Source: Paraconiothyrium sp. Pb-2020 (taxonomy: Eukaryota > Ascomycota > Dothideomycetes > Pleosporales > Didymosphaeriaceae). From it: a DNA stretch of 64,000 bases. A program made the translations under genes and the position numbers. How positions within the stretch are numbered: position 1 is the stretch's first letter; every line of letters begins with the position of its first letter. The stretch spans positions 620,001 through 684,000 of the forward strand of contig JAJUBI010000001.1 of the NCBI GenBank assembly GCA_022419385.1, written 5' to 3'. The notes below the pieces were generated by a model. That model was not told the origin of the DNA and did no database searches. It was given only the letters and a program-made list of their open reading frames with translations. Positions 11,142 through 22,276 of this stretch are shown here, one piece after another.

Positions 11142-11494
11142 CTTTCGGCCTTGTATAGATTAGATCAAGGGCAACTGATCGCAGTTATGTACCTGTAGTA
11201 CCTGCGCATTATTTGTTTGTCCTGAGCACCTGATGAGCTGACGGATTTTTGTCTATCGTCACGCGCGTTGCAACAGTAGCAAACCACAAAAAGTCGTCGG
11301 GAACATCATAACATGCTGCTGGGTCCTTGCTGATCAGGTTGAACATTTTCGTTTATTTTGTGTACTACGTGCCAAATATTCGGTGTCTGGAATTCAAGGT
11401 ATCGAAATGCAGCCGAGTTCATTCAATATTTTCATGACCATGCACATAACACTGACGCCCTAACACCGTGCTAAATGCCATGCAAAATTCGTAT
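11142..11494. other. Intergenic between hypothetical gene promoter and RFC4 3' end
   Basis: 353 nt, AT-richer than its flanks. It should hold the promoter of the 11141 gene and the RFC4 terminator. No distinct motif was identified. Confidence 0.45.
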
Positions 11495-12651
11495 CTATTT
11501 CGAGGGAAGTGCAAAGATCTGCGGTTGCATGTTGATCTTGCAGAGACGTGCGACGCAGCCGGAAAGTTGGAGAAGTGTTTGAACGCCTTCGAGGATGCGC
11601 ATGTGAGTGAAGCCGATTTCCTACATCCAATTAGACCTGTTAAACGGTACCCGCAGGTTCACGTACCTTAATAAACTCCAACTTCGCGTGCTCGCTCAGG
11701 CTATCGATCGTTTTTGTGACCTTGAACATGGTGCTGATAATATCGTGGCAGCTGTATCCCAGGTCCCAAAGCTCCTTCAGTGTTGTGAGAGCATCGTCTA
11801 CCCGGCACTCGTGGCATGCCTTTATCATAGCCTGGACCTTGATTGGATGTGGGCTATCCACCACCTTGAATACGTTGTCCCCATTTACGAACCCGAAACC
11901 AGCGTGCGTCGATTGCAGGTTGTTTATAGCTTGCCGCATGTCGCCTTCGGCTGAGAAGACAAGAGCAGCAACACCATCGTCGGAGAATTCCACCTTTTCT
12001 GCTTCAATAACCTGCATGAGGCGGCGCACAATTTGAGCATCGGTAAGGCGGGCATATCGCAGAATGGCGCAGCGGGACTGCAGAGGCTCGATGATCTTGT
12101 TGGACTGATTGCAAGCGAAAGCGAATCGAGTGGTGCTGCTGTAAATCTCCATTGTCCGTCGTAGCGCCTGTTGTGCTCCGCTCGTCATGCTGTCCGCCTC
12201 GTCCAGGATGACCAATTTGTGCCTGCCTGGAGGCAAGGTCACCTTCTTCTGCGCAAAACCCTTTATCCTGTTTCTGACAACGTCGATACCGCGCTCGTCG
12301 GAAGCATTGAGCTCGAGAACGGCTTCCTTGTATGCATCACCAAGCAGCTGACGCGCGAGGCAGAGGATCGATGTCGTCTTTCCAATACCAGGCATTCCCG
12401 AAATAATGACGTGCGGCATGTTTCCATCTTTCGCAATGATTTTGAGGCGCTCGATTGTCTCTGTATTGCCGACGACATCGTCAAGGAACACAGGTCGGTA
12501 TTTCTCCACCCTACAACATCTCAGCTTGCTGCTGACAACAACATAGACTATACACTTACCATGGCAACTCGTAGTTAGCACCTCCTTGTGCGTTGGGGTT
12601 GGCCTTGATGCCATTGCTGGCGGCGGCCTTGGAGGACTCTGCTTTCGCCAT
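11495..12651 (-). CDS. RFC4: Replication factor C small subunit Rfc4 (human RFC2 type)
   Basis: This is an AAA+ subunit of the RFC clamp loader, which opens PCNA and places it on primer-template DNA in replication and repair. Exons are 12560-12651, 11667-12510 and 11495-11620. They sum to 1062 nt or 353 aa, normal for the family. The Walker A motif GMPGIGKTT is at about residues 69-77. Walker B with the RFC DEAD box (LVILDEAD) is at about 130-137, and the arginine-finger SRC motif (LQSRC) is at about 174-178. The segments VEKYRP and IAKDGNMPH point to the Rfc4 subunit rather than Rfc2, 3 or 5. The C-terminal collar domain ends QIFALPSK. The ATG at 12651 gives MAKAESSKAAASNG. Neighbour hus1 works with an RFC-like loader, but the linkage is probably incidental. 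Confidence 0.95.
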
Positions 12652-13970
12652 GATGATGAATCGTCCTGCATCCTGGGACGACGCGTAAATTGATGCGCGT
12701 TCTGACGCGGTCCCATTGCGCTAGTCCTTTTCAGGCGTCTACGTCACGTGGTGCGAGTTTGCCCTTTGAGCCTCCACGAGGGTGCATTCCAACGACCCAG
12801 TGAACGGGTATTTGCTGGATAGGCTGTTTTGACCTCGCTCTGTGTATCCTCCGACTTCACTTCAATATGCTCCTCTCATTTCGCGCACGTACTCACCGCT
12901 GCGCATCTCAGCTCATTACACGGAGATCCCAATTTGAGGCTTGGAGCGTGTGCAGCTCCTGGAAAACGCCCTGCTAAGCGGATCATGTGCCTCCAGCCCT
13001 CCTCACATTCACGTCAAGACGCAGCACTGGCTGCCGGCGCCTCGTACTAAGTACAGACATGCTCTAACTCCGCGCAGACAAAGAAGGTCCGGAGTACACC
13101 AGCTCGCTTATTAGGCATCGCCGACTGGAAGGCATGGCGACCTGGGGATACGTATTCGTGTGGTCATCCCATTACACACCAAGAAAGGGGAAAGGGACCA
13201 AGATGTCCGTGTCTTTTGTGCTTTGTGCTTTCAGCCTATGTCGGATCTCATCGTAAAGCACAAGTGTCTAACGCGAATACGCAACGAGTGTAGAGCACGT
13301 CGTCGAGGGATCACCTGTTCACGATCGTAACCAGATGCGATCGCTTCTGCGACCGGACATAAAGCCCTTATGTGTAGCGCCATCGGGGGGGGCAGAGCGG
13401 ATCGATTTGAAATGTTAGGACATGTCTTTGGTGTCGTTACAGCCCAAGTCAAAAACAAGAGCACCGCCACGCGCCACGCAATCCTGCACGCACCAACGAC
13501 AAAGCCCGTTGGTTATGGCGGCCTGCCCAGGGCTGCCCAGGGTCAAACCCGCCGGCGCCAATGTTGTTCTGGTCGGCAGGCCCAAGTCAGTGCCGCTGGA
13601 TCCCGGCCTCGAAACCCAGACTGATCTGATCTAACGCGTCATCGCTATTTTCGCCTCAGCCTTCCCATAAGACCTAGGCACGTTGCGCGGACGCAAGCGC
13701 TTTCCCTCGCCTCATCTATCCGTGACTGCTGCTACCTGCTCTTCGACAATTGCTCGTTACGTTTGTCTCCTTTGCCGTTTGGATTGTGCGCATCGTTTCT
13801 GGCCGGCCCCTTGTCGCAGGTACGCTACATCCCGGCACGCGCGTTGCACATCGGTCCCCACTGCAAGCCTCTAACTCTTCGAGCGTCAGCTTGATCTCGC
13901 TGCGCCGCATCCGGCAGCATTGTATATACGAAGCAGTCGCTCAGACATCCCCCCATACTACCGCTCGATA
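12652..13970. other. Intergenic between divergent RFC4 and aspartic protease genes
   Basis: 1.3 kb. Short open frames occur on both strands, but none shows a domain or a plausible splice structure. It presumably holds both promoters. The last 150 nt before 13971 are pyrimidine-rich. Confidence 0.5.
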
Positions 13971-15618
13971 ATGAAGGGCTCAACGCTGGCGCTGGCCGCA
14001 CAGCTGGTGACGTCGGCACCCGCCTTCAAGCTTGTGCAGCGCGAAGTAAGCGCCTCTTGGCTTCCCCATACCCGTCCTTGAGCCTCCCGCATCGCCGCCT
14101 TGGCAACAGCCTCAACCAGGAACAGGATGCGCGCATGAGACTTGACTTTACCGTGTGTGCGCAAGAGAGGCTGACTGTTGCAGAACCCAAAAGTGGTCAA
14201 ATTCGACATCAGCCGCCGCAATGTAAACCCTCTCGAACACGATCGGTTACGCAGGCGAGATACGGTCTCAGTAACGCTGGACAACCTCGAGACGCTCTAC
14301 TTCATGAACGCCAGTTTAGGGACACCCGAACAAAATTTCCGCCTCCACGTTGACACAGGCAGCAGCGATCTCTGGGTCAATGCTGCCAACTCCCGCCTAT
14401 GCTCAAATATCGGCCAGCCTTGCGCCGACGCGGGCACCTACAACGCAAACGACTCGCCAACATACAGCTACGTAAACAGTGTCTTCAACATTTCGTACGT
14501 AGACGGATCGGGCGCATCGGGCGACTATGCCACAGACACGTTCAAACTGAGCAACCCGGACTTGACGGTTAAGGACCTGCAATTTGGTATCGGATATTCA
14601 TCGAGCTCTCCGGAGGGCATCTTGGGCATCGGCTACCGGGTCAATGAGGTCCAAGTCAACCGTGCAGGCTTGGATCCCTACTCGAATCTGCCCCAGAAGC
14701 TGGTCGATGATAAGACGATCAACACCAACGCCTACTCATTGTGGCTGAACGACTTGGATGCATCGACCGGCAGCATCCTCTTTGGCGGCGTTGATACAGA
14801 CAAGTTCAACGGGACTCTCAGCACGCTCCCGATCATCACCGAAGCAAACACGTACGCCGAATTCATCATTGCATTGACTGCTATGGGCGAGGACGGCGAC
14901 AAGGGTTCCATATTCGAGAACGAGAGCGTGGCAGTGCTTCTCGACTCCGGATCGTCTCTCATGTACTTGCCTGACAACGTGGCGCAAGCGTTGTACAATA
15001 AGTACAATGCGGAGTATGACTCTTCACAGGGCGCTGCTATCTGCGACTGTGATCTCGCGAATCAGGACGGGTCGATTGATTTCACCTTCTCTTCCGACGG
15101 TCCCACCATCTCGGTCCCTCTCAACGAGCTTGTACTGGTCATGGGCTACCAACGGGGCCAGCCTATTTGTATCCTGGGAATTGGTCCATCCGGTGACTCG
15201 ATTTCAGTCCTTGGCGACACCTTCTTGCGATCCGCCTACGTTGTCTATGATCTCGAAAACAACCAGATCGGTCTTGCTCAAACTGTTTTCAACGCCACGC
15301 GCTCAAATGTTCAGGAGATTCAATCTGGATCAGACGGAGTACGTCCCACAAAGATCAACTCATCTTCCTCATCCGTCTGAAGTAATACTGACTTTGCAAT
15401 AGATACCCAGTGCTACATCAGTCCCCAACGCTGTGTCCTCTCTGAGTGTACAAGGCGGCGGTGGCCGCATTGGCGGTCCCTCAGTTACAGGCTCGATCAG
15501 CAGCGGCAACCCCCAGTCGAGTGGTCTCGGGTCTCCCGCCGCGACTCCAATGCCATGGCACGCTGCTGGTGCTGCGCTCGCCGGCGCTGGGCTCCTGATG
15601 GGCTTCAATGGATTTTGA
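13971..15618 (+). CDS. Secreted GPI-type aspartic protease (pepsin family A1, yapsin-like)
   Basis: Exons 13971-14045, 14184-15338 and 15403-15618 give 1446 nt or 481 aa. The first exon is the signal peptide, MKGSTLALAAQLVTSAPAFK. A basic cluster (DRLRRRDTV) at about residues 45-52 is a likely Kex2-type propeptide cleavage site. The catalytic aspartates are in VDTGSSDLW (Asp near 82) and LLDSGSSLMYL (Asp near 279), the two halves of the A1 active site. Cysteine pairs and FLRSAYVVYD near the end of the domain fit the family. After a Ser/Gly-rich stalk the protein ends in a hydrophobic segment (AAGAALAGAGLLMGFNGF), as in GPI-anchored yapsins. It likely acts at the cell wall or outside the cell. 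Substrates are unknown. Confidence 0.92.
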
Positions 15619-17061
15619 GCCTAACAATCATGTGCAATTACATTTTTCTTGACTATTTCACGACACGATCTAGATCGCAATTTGCATAAGCCGGCGTCAA
15701 AAGGGTTGGGGGCATTGGGCATTTGGATGAATGCCATGTACATTGGCTTGCTGGGCCTCCTATGGATGCATTTTAGTTACATAGCTTTTACTGTTGCATA
15801 TTGTATAGCGTAAATGTACACGCTTTTGGAAGGAAGTGGGTATATCATGTCTCGCTAGAGGCCCAAGAAACTGAACGTGATGACATTGAACGTGATACAT
15901 TTTGTAACCTGAATCTACACTTTGTCTGGATCGTTCTATTGTAAAGGAATGCGACACAACTACACAGGTTTATGTTTTACCTTCTTGTGGAAACGCGATT
16001 GAGACATGCTGCGACAGAGTGATTCTTGCCGCATAATACTTCCCAAACAGTCCTCAGCCACCTTTCTAGTTCTGGTGCCATACGTGCCACATCAGCTTGC
16101 CTTTCTTCGATAGCTCTTAGCTCTTGCACTATCACTGATGATGTAACGCACACGACGCCGACTACGTACACTACCGTCGTCAGCGCCGCTCTCACTCATG
16201 TGATCTGTCACCTGCCGGCCGTGTCCCCGTGGGTTTGTGGCACGGAAGTACAGCCTCGTCGTACCGATCAATCATTGGTGAACCGAACTTGTGTCGCATT
16301 CGTGCGGGCAACGAGCACCGTCTTGACGCAGCGTGCCACCCACGAGGGTCGCCGTGGGTACCTGCATGGGTTGACAATTCGTGGTTTCCCTCACTTCGGA
16401 ACATCCAGAAGGCCTTCGCTGTGTCTCGCGCAGATTCAGCTTCGGATCCGAAGAAGGAGGATTCAACTGGCTTTGTAAAGACCCCGCACACAGTCTCGCC
16501 CAGATCCTAGTGCAACGACCACCCGCATTGCAGGGCTAAGTACATGTACACACGATCCGGTCGCCTGGAGTCCCTCGATGTTTTCTTCCGTATAGCTCGG
16601 CATTGTGTGCGAGACAACCCACAAGGCATCCGCTGTGCTTCCACGCAAACTTGGACCCTTCGATATTCAGCAAGATCCATTGTCGAGCCAACGCTCTTGT
16701 ACACGGCAGCCTGAATAGATCGGCTACTTATGGGACAATACCAGTTCTATACGGGTAGCAGCGTAGTTCGCCGCCAATGCAAGTAACCGTGGTAGCTCGT
16801 TGTGGAGGAAGCTGCAAGGGCTTGCACCTGCGAGACGTCATTCAATATCGCCCTCGCAGTTTCCCTCGTGATGGCTTTTCGGTAGGACAACATACATCGC
16901 CATTTCTCCGCTTTTGCTTGTGTCCTTATTAACACTACCTATGCTCTGCGCAATCCACGGCGACCACGTTCTTTCGCCCACACTGCCTCCTCTTGTCTAG
17001 TCTCTATCGAAACACCTGACCACGAAGGCCACACAGCTGCGAGACTTCTGCAACCGAAAGC
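15619..17061. other. Intergenic, no gene seen
   Basis: 1.44 kb between the protease and the small secreted gene. Open frames of up to about 150 codons near 16.0-16.5 kb on both strands lack domains, signal peptides or splice support. The last 100 nt are C/T-rich promoter-like sequence. Confidence 0.5.
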
Positions 17062-17734
17062 ATGAAGTCAATCTTCATGCTCGCAGTTCTTGCGTGTAGT
17101 GCCCTCGCTCAATTTAACCAGAACTCGAAGCCTTTCCGGCTCTTCATCCAGTCGGATAATTCCACTGTGGATGGCCAGAGTATGTCTTGGCCATACTGTT
17201 TTACCCTCTTGTTGACAGGGCATCTAACATCCTACAGCCCTAGGAGCCTGTCACCAAGGCGCCGCAATCGAAGGACTCTGCCCCAGCGGGAACACCCACG
17301 CCAATAACTCCACTTCGTACGACACCTTCTACCAACAGACGCAATCCGAACCCGCAGTCCCAGGCGTCGATGGAGACCCCTACGGTCCGGTCATCTGGAA
17401 TCTTACCGTCAACGGCGGCGACATCGTTCCCTCGGCCCTACAATTCAGCTACGATTTCCTCAGCGACATCTCGAATCCGACCTTCTATCCTGGTAATGAA
17501 ACATACACCGCTGTATCATTCACAAGCGCAGGATGTATGTACCTCGCCAGATACCTAGATGACACGGTGACTCCACCACAGTGGCTGGACACGCCGCAGA
17601 AGATAGAGAACTGGTACATCTGCTTGACGCGTTGGAGCTACCTCTATTATACGCTCAGTTGGAAGATCGGCGTCGAGGGTTTCCCGCAGAATCCGACGTG
17701 TCAGAAGGTGACGGTGTACCGGGAGTTTGTTTAG
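17062..17734 (+). CDS. Small secreted protein, DUF7907-like
   Basis: Exons 17062-17179 and 17238-17734, split by a 58-nt GTATGT...CTACAG intron, give 204 aa. A clear signal peptide (MKSIFMLAVLACSALAQ) is followed by SKPFRLFIQSDNSTVDGQ, and across the junction by LGACHQGAAIEGLCPSG, a motif I associate with fungal DUF7907 secreted proteins. Two NXS/T sites (NNSTS, NLTVN) suggest glycosylation. Several cysteines (GLCP, SAGCMY, WYICLT, PTCQKV) could form disulfides. The function of the family is not established. It could be an effector-like or wall-associated protein. The family name rests on recalled similarity. Secretion rests on the visible signal peptide. Confidence 0.8.
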
Positions 17735-19232
17735 CGGATGGATATGGTATGGTGAATCCGATACGGTAGGGTCACTGGTAATAGCTTGATGAATGCAGAA
17801 CGATTGTGGGAAACGACCCAAGTAGCTTAATGTATATTATCATCGAAACGAAAAGAGTGAAGTCATTTGAATGATGGAGAGATACTCGAGACCATGCCTA
17901 AGAAGGATCTACATGCACACGGAATGCAGATAGGCTAAATCTTAAAGATCTCATCCGCCAATCGTTTTGGCCATCACGCCATCGCGTTCCTTGCAGAACC
18001 TCACACCCCTGTGGACATCGCACCTCACTTCAACCCTAAAGTTCGAGATCTGCTTCGACCACGGAACCGTTCCGCGGGCTACGATTCCGCTGTTGTTGTG
18101 ACAGAGCTGTCTTGTACCGGTGAATTACTTCGCATAGGCTCCGAAGTATAATCCAGGTGCCGATGGGAATCGGATCGCTGCATGTTCGAATTCCGTACCG
18201 TGTAGGATCTCAAACAGAGCCCACAAGGGTGGAGTTCCACCACGCTATCAGAGGCAGCCGTCAGATGCCAAGCATTTGGACCTTTCTCGTTTAGGAAAAC
18301 GCTTGGGGCGCGGACATTTCCTCCTCAAGACGCTGGTGACATCCACGACAGGAGTACGAGAAAACATAACGGTCCAAATACAAGCTGGCCCACAAAGGCA
18401 CGATAATCGCCCGGGACCGCCCAGTCTTAGTAAGCTACTACTATGATCATGCAATTCCAGCATTCGCTTTCACATCATGAGACTCCTCAGCTCTGGCGCA
18501 ACTTATGTAATCTTCACATAGCATCACGAAGGATTCGGTACCAGCTAAGGAGTGCCAAGTCCTAGTTGTACACCGCTTAAGATTTGGAAACGTCCGGGAT
18601 GCATCGTGCAGGGTGTCAAAGCCAGAAGAAGGTCTTGCTGACGGTCTGCCGCTGTTGTCAGCTTCTAGTGAAGCGCAAATTGCAGGGAATCTAGCGACAG
18701 GCGGGGTACCCCTCCTACCCTAGCCTCCACTACAGTATGGATTAGTATGTATTTCACCATACTACAAGCAGCCATTGCTTGGGATGGAAAGAGCTAGACA
18801 GTGGGACGGTCAACTTCCGCAAGGGTTGGCAAGGGCGCTGCGTGCGTACCAGCGCCCTTCACGGCACCTCATAATCCCGCAGCTCAAGTAGATCATTCGA
18901 ACCGGAGGTAAACCTAAACACCGCACTCTACATGGTAGAGGCATGGCTTGCGTATGAGCACGATCCTTGATTACTTATATGAAGACTAATCGGGCCCAAA
19001 ATTAGACCGGCCACTTAGCTACGTTAGGTCAATCGAGAAAGCTACCTTTAGCCTAGCTTGCGATGTGCATGCTGCAAAGGAAGCTTGCCAGACTCTAAAA
19101 GGTAATGTGCATGCATGCTTGTGGAGGAGCTTGCGTCGTATAAGAGGCGCGGTGGAATCGCGCTGGAGACCTTACACCGTCTGCCATATTCCGCTACGTG
19201 TGATACTTGAAGAACCTCAAAAGACTGGCAAC
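17735..19232. other. Intergenic, no gene seen
   Basis: 1.5 kb without a supportable gene, RNA or repeat. Frames are short on both strands. No terminal inverted repeats or transposase-like reading were found. Confidence 0.5.
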
Positions 19233-20891
19233 ATGGTTGAACACTCGCACTTCATCAACAACGAGGTATCTGTAATTGTTACGCATCTTCGTAACCATTT
19301 CTAACATAGACCACCAGTGGGTCGCTGGCACTTCGTCTGCCACCTACGAAGTATTCAATCCCGCCACCGACGAGTCTGTTGGCAAGATCAACTGCGCCGC
19401 GACAGAACAGAGTCGATGCTGCCGTCGCCGCCGCCCGCGCTGCGTTCGAGCCATGGGCAGCTACGCCTGCTGCCCAGCGTGCAGCTCTGATAAACAAGTT
19501 CGCCGATCTTATCGATGCCAACAATGATGAACTCGTAAAGGAAGAGGTAAAAAGCTATGGGCCAACCGCTTCAATTGCGGGCGGATTCGTTGTACCTGTC
19601 ACATCACAGACATTCAGATATTACGCTGGTTGGGCGGATAAGATTGAGGGTCAGACATTCCCTGCGGAGGGCGACCGGCTCAATATCGTGCAGTATGAGC
19701 CTATCGGCGTATGTGCTGGTATTGGTCCTTGGAATGTCACCATTTCGTGAGTTTCCATGAAGTGATAAGGGAGCTACAAGCTGATATCTTGACAGAACAC
19801 TGTCCTGGAAGGTGGCTCCTGCGCTGGCTACGGGTAACACAGTTGTCTACAAGACTTCAGAGAAGTCGCCCTTTAGCGTGCTTGTCATCGCGCGACTGAT
19901 CAAAGAGGCTGGATTTCCTGCGGGTGTCTTCAACGTCGTCTCCGGAGACGGCACAACTGGCGCTCTCCTAGCATCTCACATGGACATCGACAAGATTTCC
20001 TTCACCGGCAGCGGACCAAGTGGACGCAAGGTTATCGGGGCAGCAGCTAAGAGCAACTTGAAGAAGGTCACCCTTGAGCTGGGCGGCAAGTCGCCTTCTC
20101 TTGTCTTCGAAGACGCAGACATCGAGAGCGCTTTGACTGGGTACGCAATTTCCCCGCTCAAAACACTCACAACATCTAACAAGCCATCAGAAACTCCCAA
20201 GGCTTCCTCTTCAACTCCTCCCAAGTCTGCATCGCAGCCTCCCGCCTCTTCGTCCAAAAGTCCATCGCCGACAAATTCATCGAAGGCCTCAAAGCGCGCT
20301 TCCAAGGCTTTGATGGCGCCGTCGGCGACCCTACCTCGCCCAACACGTATATCGGCCCTCTCGCCGACAAGGCCCAGCTAGAGCGTGTCCTTGGATACAT
20401 CGAGTCCGGCAAGTCGGAAGCGAAGCTGCTCGTTGGCGGCGAGCGCAAGGGCGACAAGGGCACCTTCGTACAACCCACCATCTTCCTAAATCCAGCGAAA
20501 GACGCCCGGATCTACAAGGAGGAAATCTTCGGGCCGGTGCTGAGCGTCTTGACCTTCGAAACCGAGGAGGAAGCTATCAAGCTGGCGAACGATACTAGTT
20601 ACGGACTTTCAGGTAAGTCTCTCGTGGTGCCAAAATGCTCTGCTCCGGAATCTGTGAGTGAAGCTGCTGACGCATATAACAGCGACGGTCTACACCGGTA
20701 GCACGGGACGTGCGGTGAGGGTAGCTTCTAAGATCAAGGCTGGTACCGTGGGCGTCAATGGGCCGTTTATGCCGAATCTGGGGTCGCCGTTTGGTGGGTA
20801 CAAGCAGAGTGGGCAGGGTAGGGAGCTGGGCAAGGAGGGGCTGTATGCGTACTTGCAGGCGAAGAGTATTAGCATTAGCTTGGCGGTGTAA
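19233..20891 (+). CDS. Aldehyde dehydrogenase (NAD(P)+ class), with internal frame anomaly
   Basis: This oxidises an aldehyde to the acid with NAD(P)+. Exons 19233-19265, 19310-19746, 19796-20140, 20191-20612 and 20683-20891 give 1446 nt or 481 aa with no stop. Family hallmarks are RYYAGWADKIEG, the Rossmann segment FTGSGPSGRKVIGAA, the catalytic Glu in LELGGKSPS, the catalytic Cys in NSSQVCIAASRLFV, IFGPVLSVL, and GGYKQSGQGRELG near the end. Oddly, codons 12 to about 42 (19310 to about 19402) are read out of the family frame. The +1-shifted frame there spells WVAGTSSATYEVFNPATDES, and the expected VDAAVAAARAAFEPW returns at about 19403. Two small indels appear to cancel. The active-site core is intact. 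Substrate is not predictable. Confidence 0.85.
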
Positions 20892-21041
20892 GCTAGCCAT
20901 GTACGTTCTTCAGTACAATCATGGATTTGTGGCGTGATGCGAAAGGTATATAGAGCTGCCTAATTGCTCCGCTCCCATTCTTGAAGGGTGGTTGATGTTT
21001 CGTCCGCTTTTCTTTCAGGGTGTAGTTCAGGGTGTAGTTCA

Positions 21042-22059
21042 CTACGTGCTGCCGCTTCTTCCACCTGCTCCAAATCCAGCACTCACGTAGACCACCAGAA
21101 CTGCTGCATACGCTGCCGTACTGCCGAACACCTCCGCTCTTCTCGCATTCGTCAATAATGCTACGAACGCTGCAAACAGGAATGTGAAGAGTGCCACGAG
21201 TGCGATCCTGAGCTTCCAAGAACGTTCGTCAAGTAGCGAGAGGCAGACCATCGCACCAACTAGTAGGATGCCACATAGGATGGCAGTTATTGTGTAGCTG
21301 AGGATCTGTACGCGGCGTGGTGGGAAGTAGAAGATGTCGGAGTGGTGTATTGGATTCGGGGACTTGCGTGATTGGAGACAGTAGCCGCAGGAGTATCGAA
21401 CCAGTCTGCTTAAACGGTCGTCTTCTGCGGGAGCACCGAGAGCGATGAGGTCTTCGTCATTTTGGATGACTTTCTTATCGTGGCCAATCAAGATGCTACC
21501 ACCGGCCTTGAAGTATCGTTTGAAGGTCGCCAGTGCACTTTGCGATGGTTTGGGTAGTGACCGAATCTGGTGCTCGTCGATGGTTGCTCGGCCTTTGTTT
21601 TGCGTTAGCTAGGAAGCTTGGGATGTGATGATGGTTGTACGTACGGTACTGATGAAGAACAGTCGCAATTTCTTCGTGGATCTTGACTCGTTCATAGCAT
21701 TGCTTGGGAAACACCATTTCGAGACAGCTAGTTCCTGTTGTATCTTCACCTCCGCCCTTCAACCACATATCATACTGAGCCGCTGCATCGCGTATTGAAT
21801 CGTAGGCTCTAGCTCCGCGTCGCAGGTACGCATTTAGCTCTGGTTCCTTTGCATCTTCCTTGTCCATATTGTCCAACTTCGCTTCCAGTTCGTTTAATCG
21901 ATTCTGTAGGTGCAGTAGGTTTCGCATCCCAAGTCGTGTGAAGCTACGGAAGACAGCAGCATCTTCGTCCGCTACCATGATTGTGGACAACAGCGGTATG
22001 CCATCGAGGCGCTCTGGGTCTTGCCATCGGCCTGGCTTTTTCTGAGATGCTGCAGACAT
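21042..22059 (-). CDS. DUF6594 membrane protein
   Basis: Exons 21645-22059 and 21042-21592 (intron GTACGT...CAAAG, 52 nt) sum to 966 nt or 321 aa. The N-terminal part has the family layout: a start after a Pro-rich lead, VFRSFTRLGMRNLLHLQNRL and a coiled helix (NELEAKLDNMDKEDAKE). The C-terminus has three close hydrophobic segments, ILSYTITAILCGILLVGAMV, LRIALVALFTFLFAAFVALL and FGSTAAYAAVLVVYVS, typical of fungal DUF6594 proteins. The spliced junction restores RATIDEHQIRSLPKPS. The function of the family is unknown. A 12-bp tandem repeat (TTCAGGGTGTAG, two full copies, 21014-21037) sits just beyond the stop codon. Confidence 0.85.
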
Positions 22060-22276
22060 AGTAGAGTATCTCCGCCGAAATGTAGTTGTTCATGACGTTG
22101 ATCATAACGATGTCGCCGTGAGGCTGGTCATGTCAGCCTATCACTGTGCCTCTTATAACCCTTGCAGGGCTTCACCGGTAATGCGCAGCCACCGTCTCGG
22201 CGCCAGCAAAGCCTTGTCCGTCCTCGTAAAGTGAGTATTCGCAAGCTGTTGCACATTCGTCTCACTTTCTTCGGGC

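Noticed and set aside
12829..13624. Several 60-85 codon frames between RFC4 and the aspartic protease
   Set aside because: No signal peptide, domain or splice signals. Overlapping frames on both strands suggest chance.
18180..18225. GTTCGAATTCC resembling a tRNA B box
   Set aside because: No A box at proper distance and no cloverleaf-forming arms around it.
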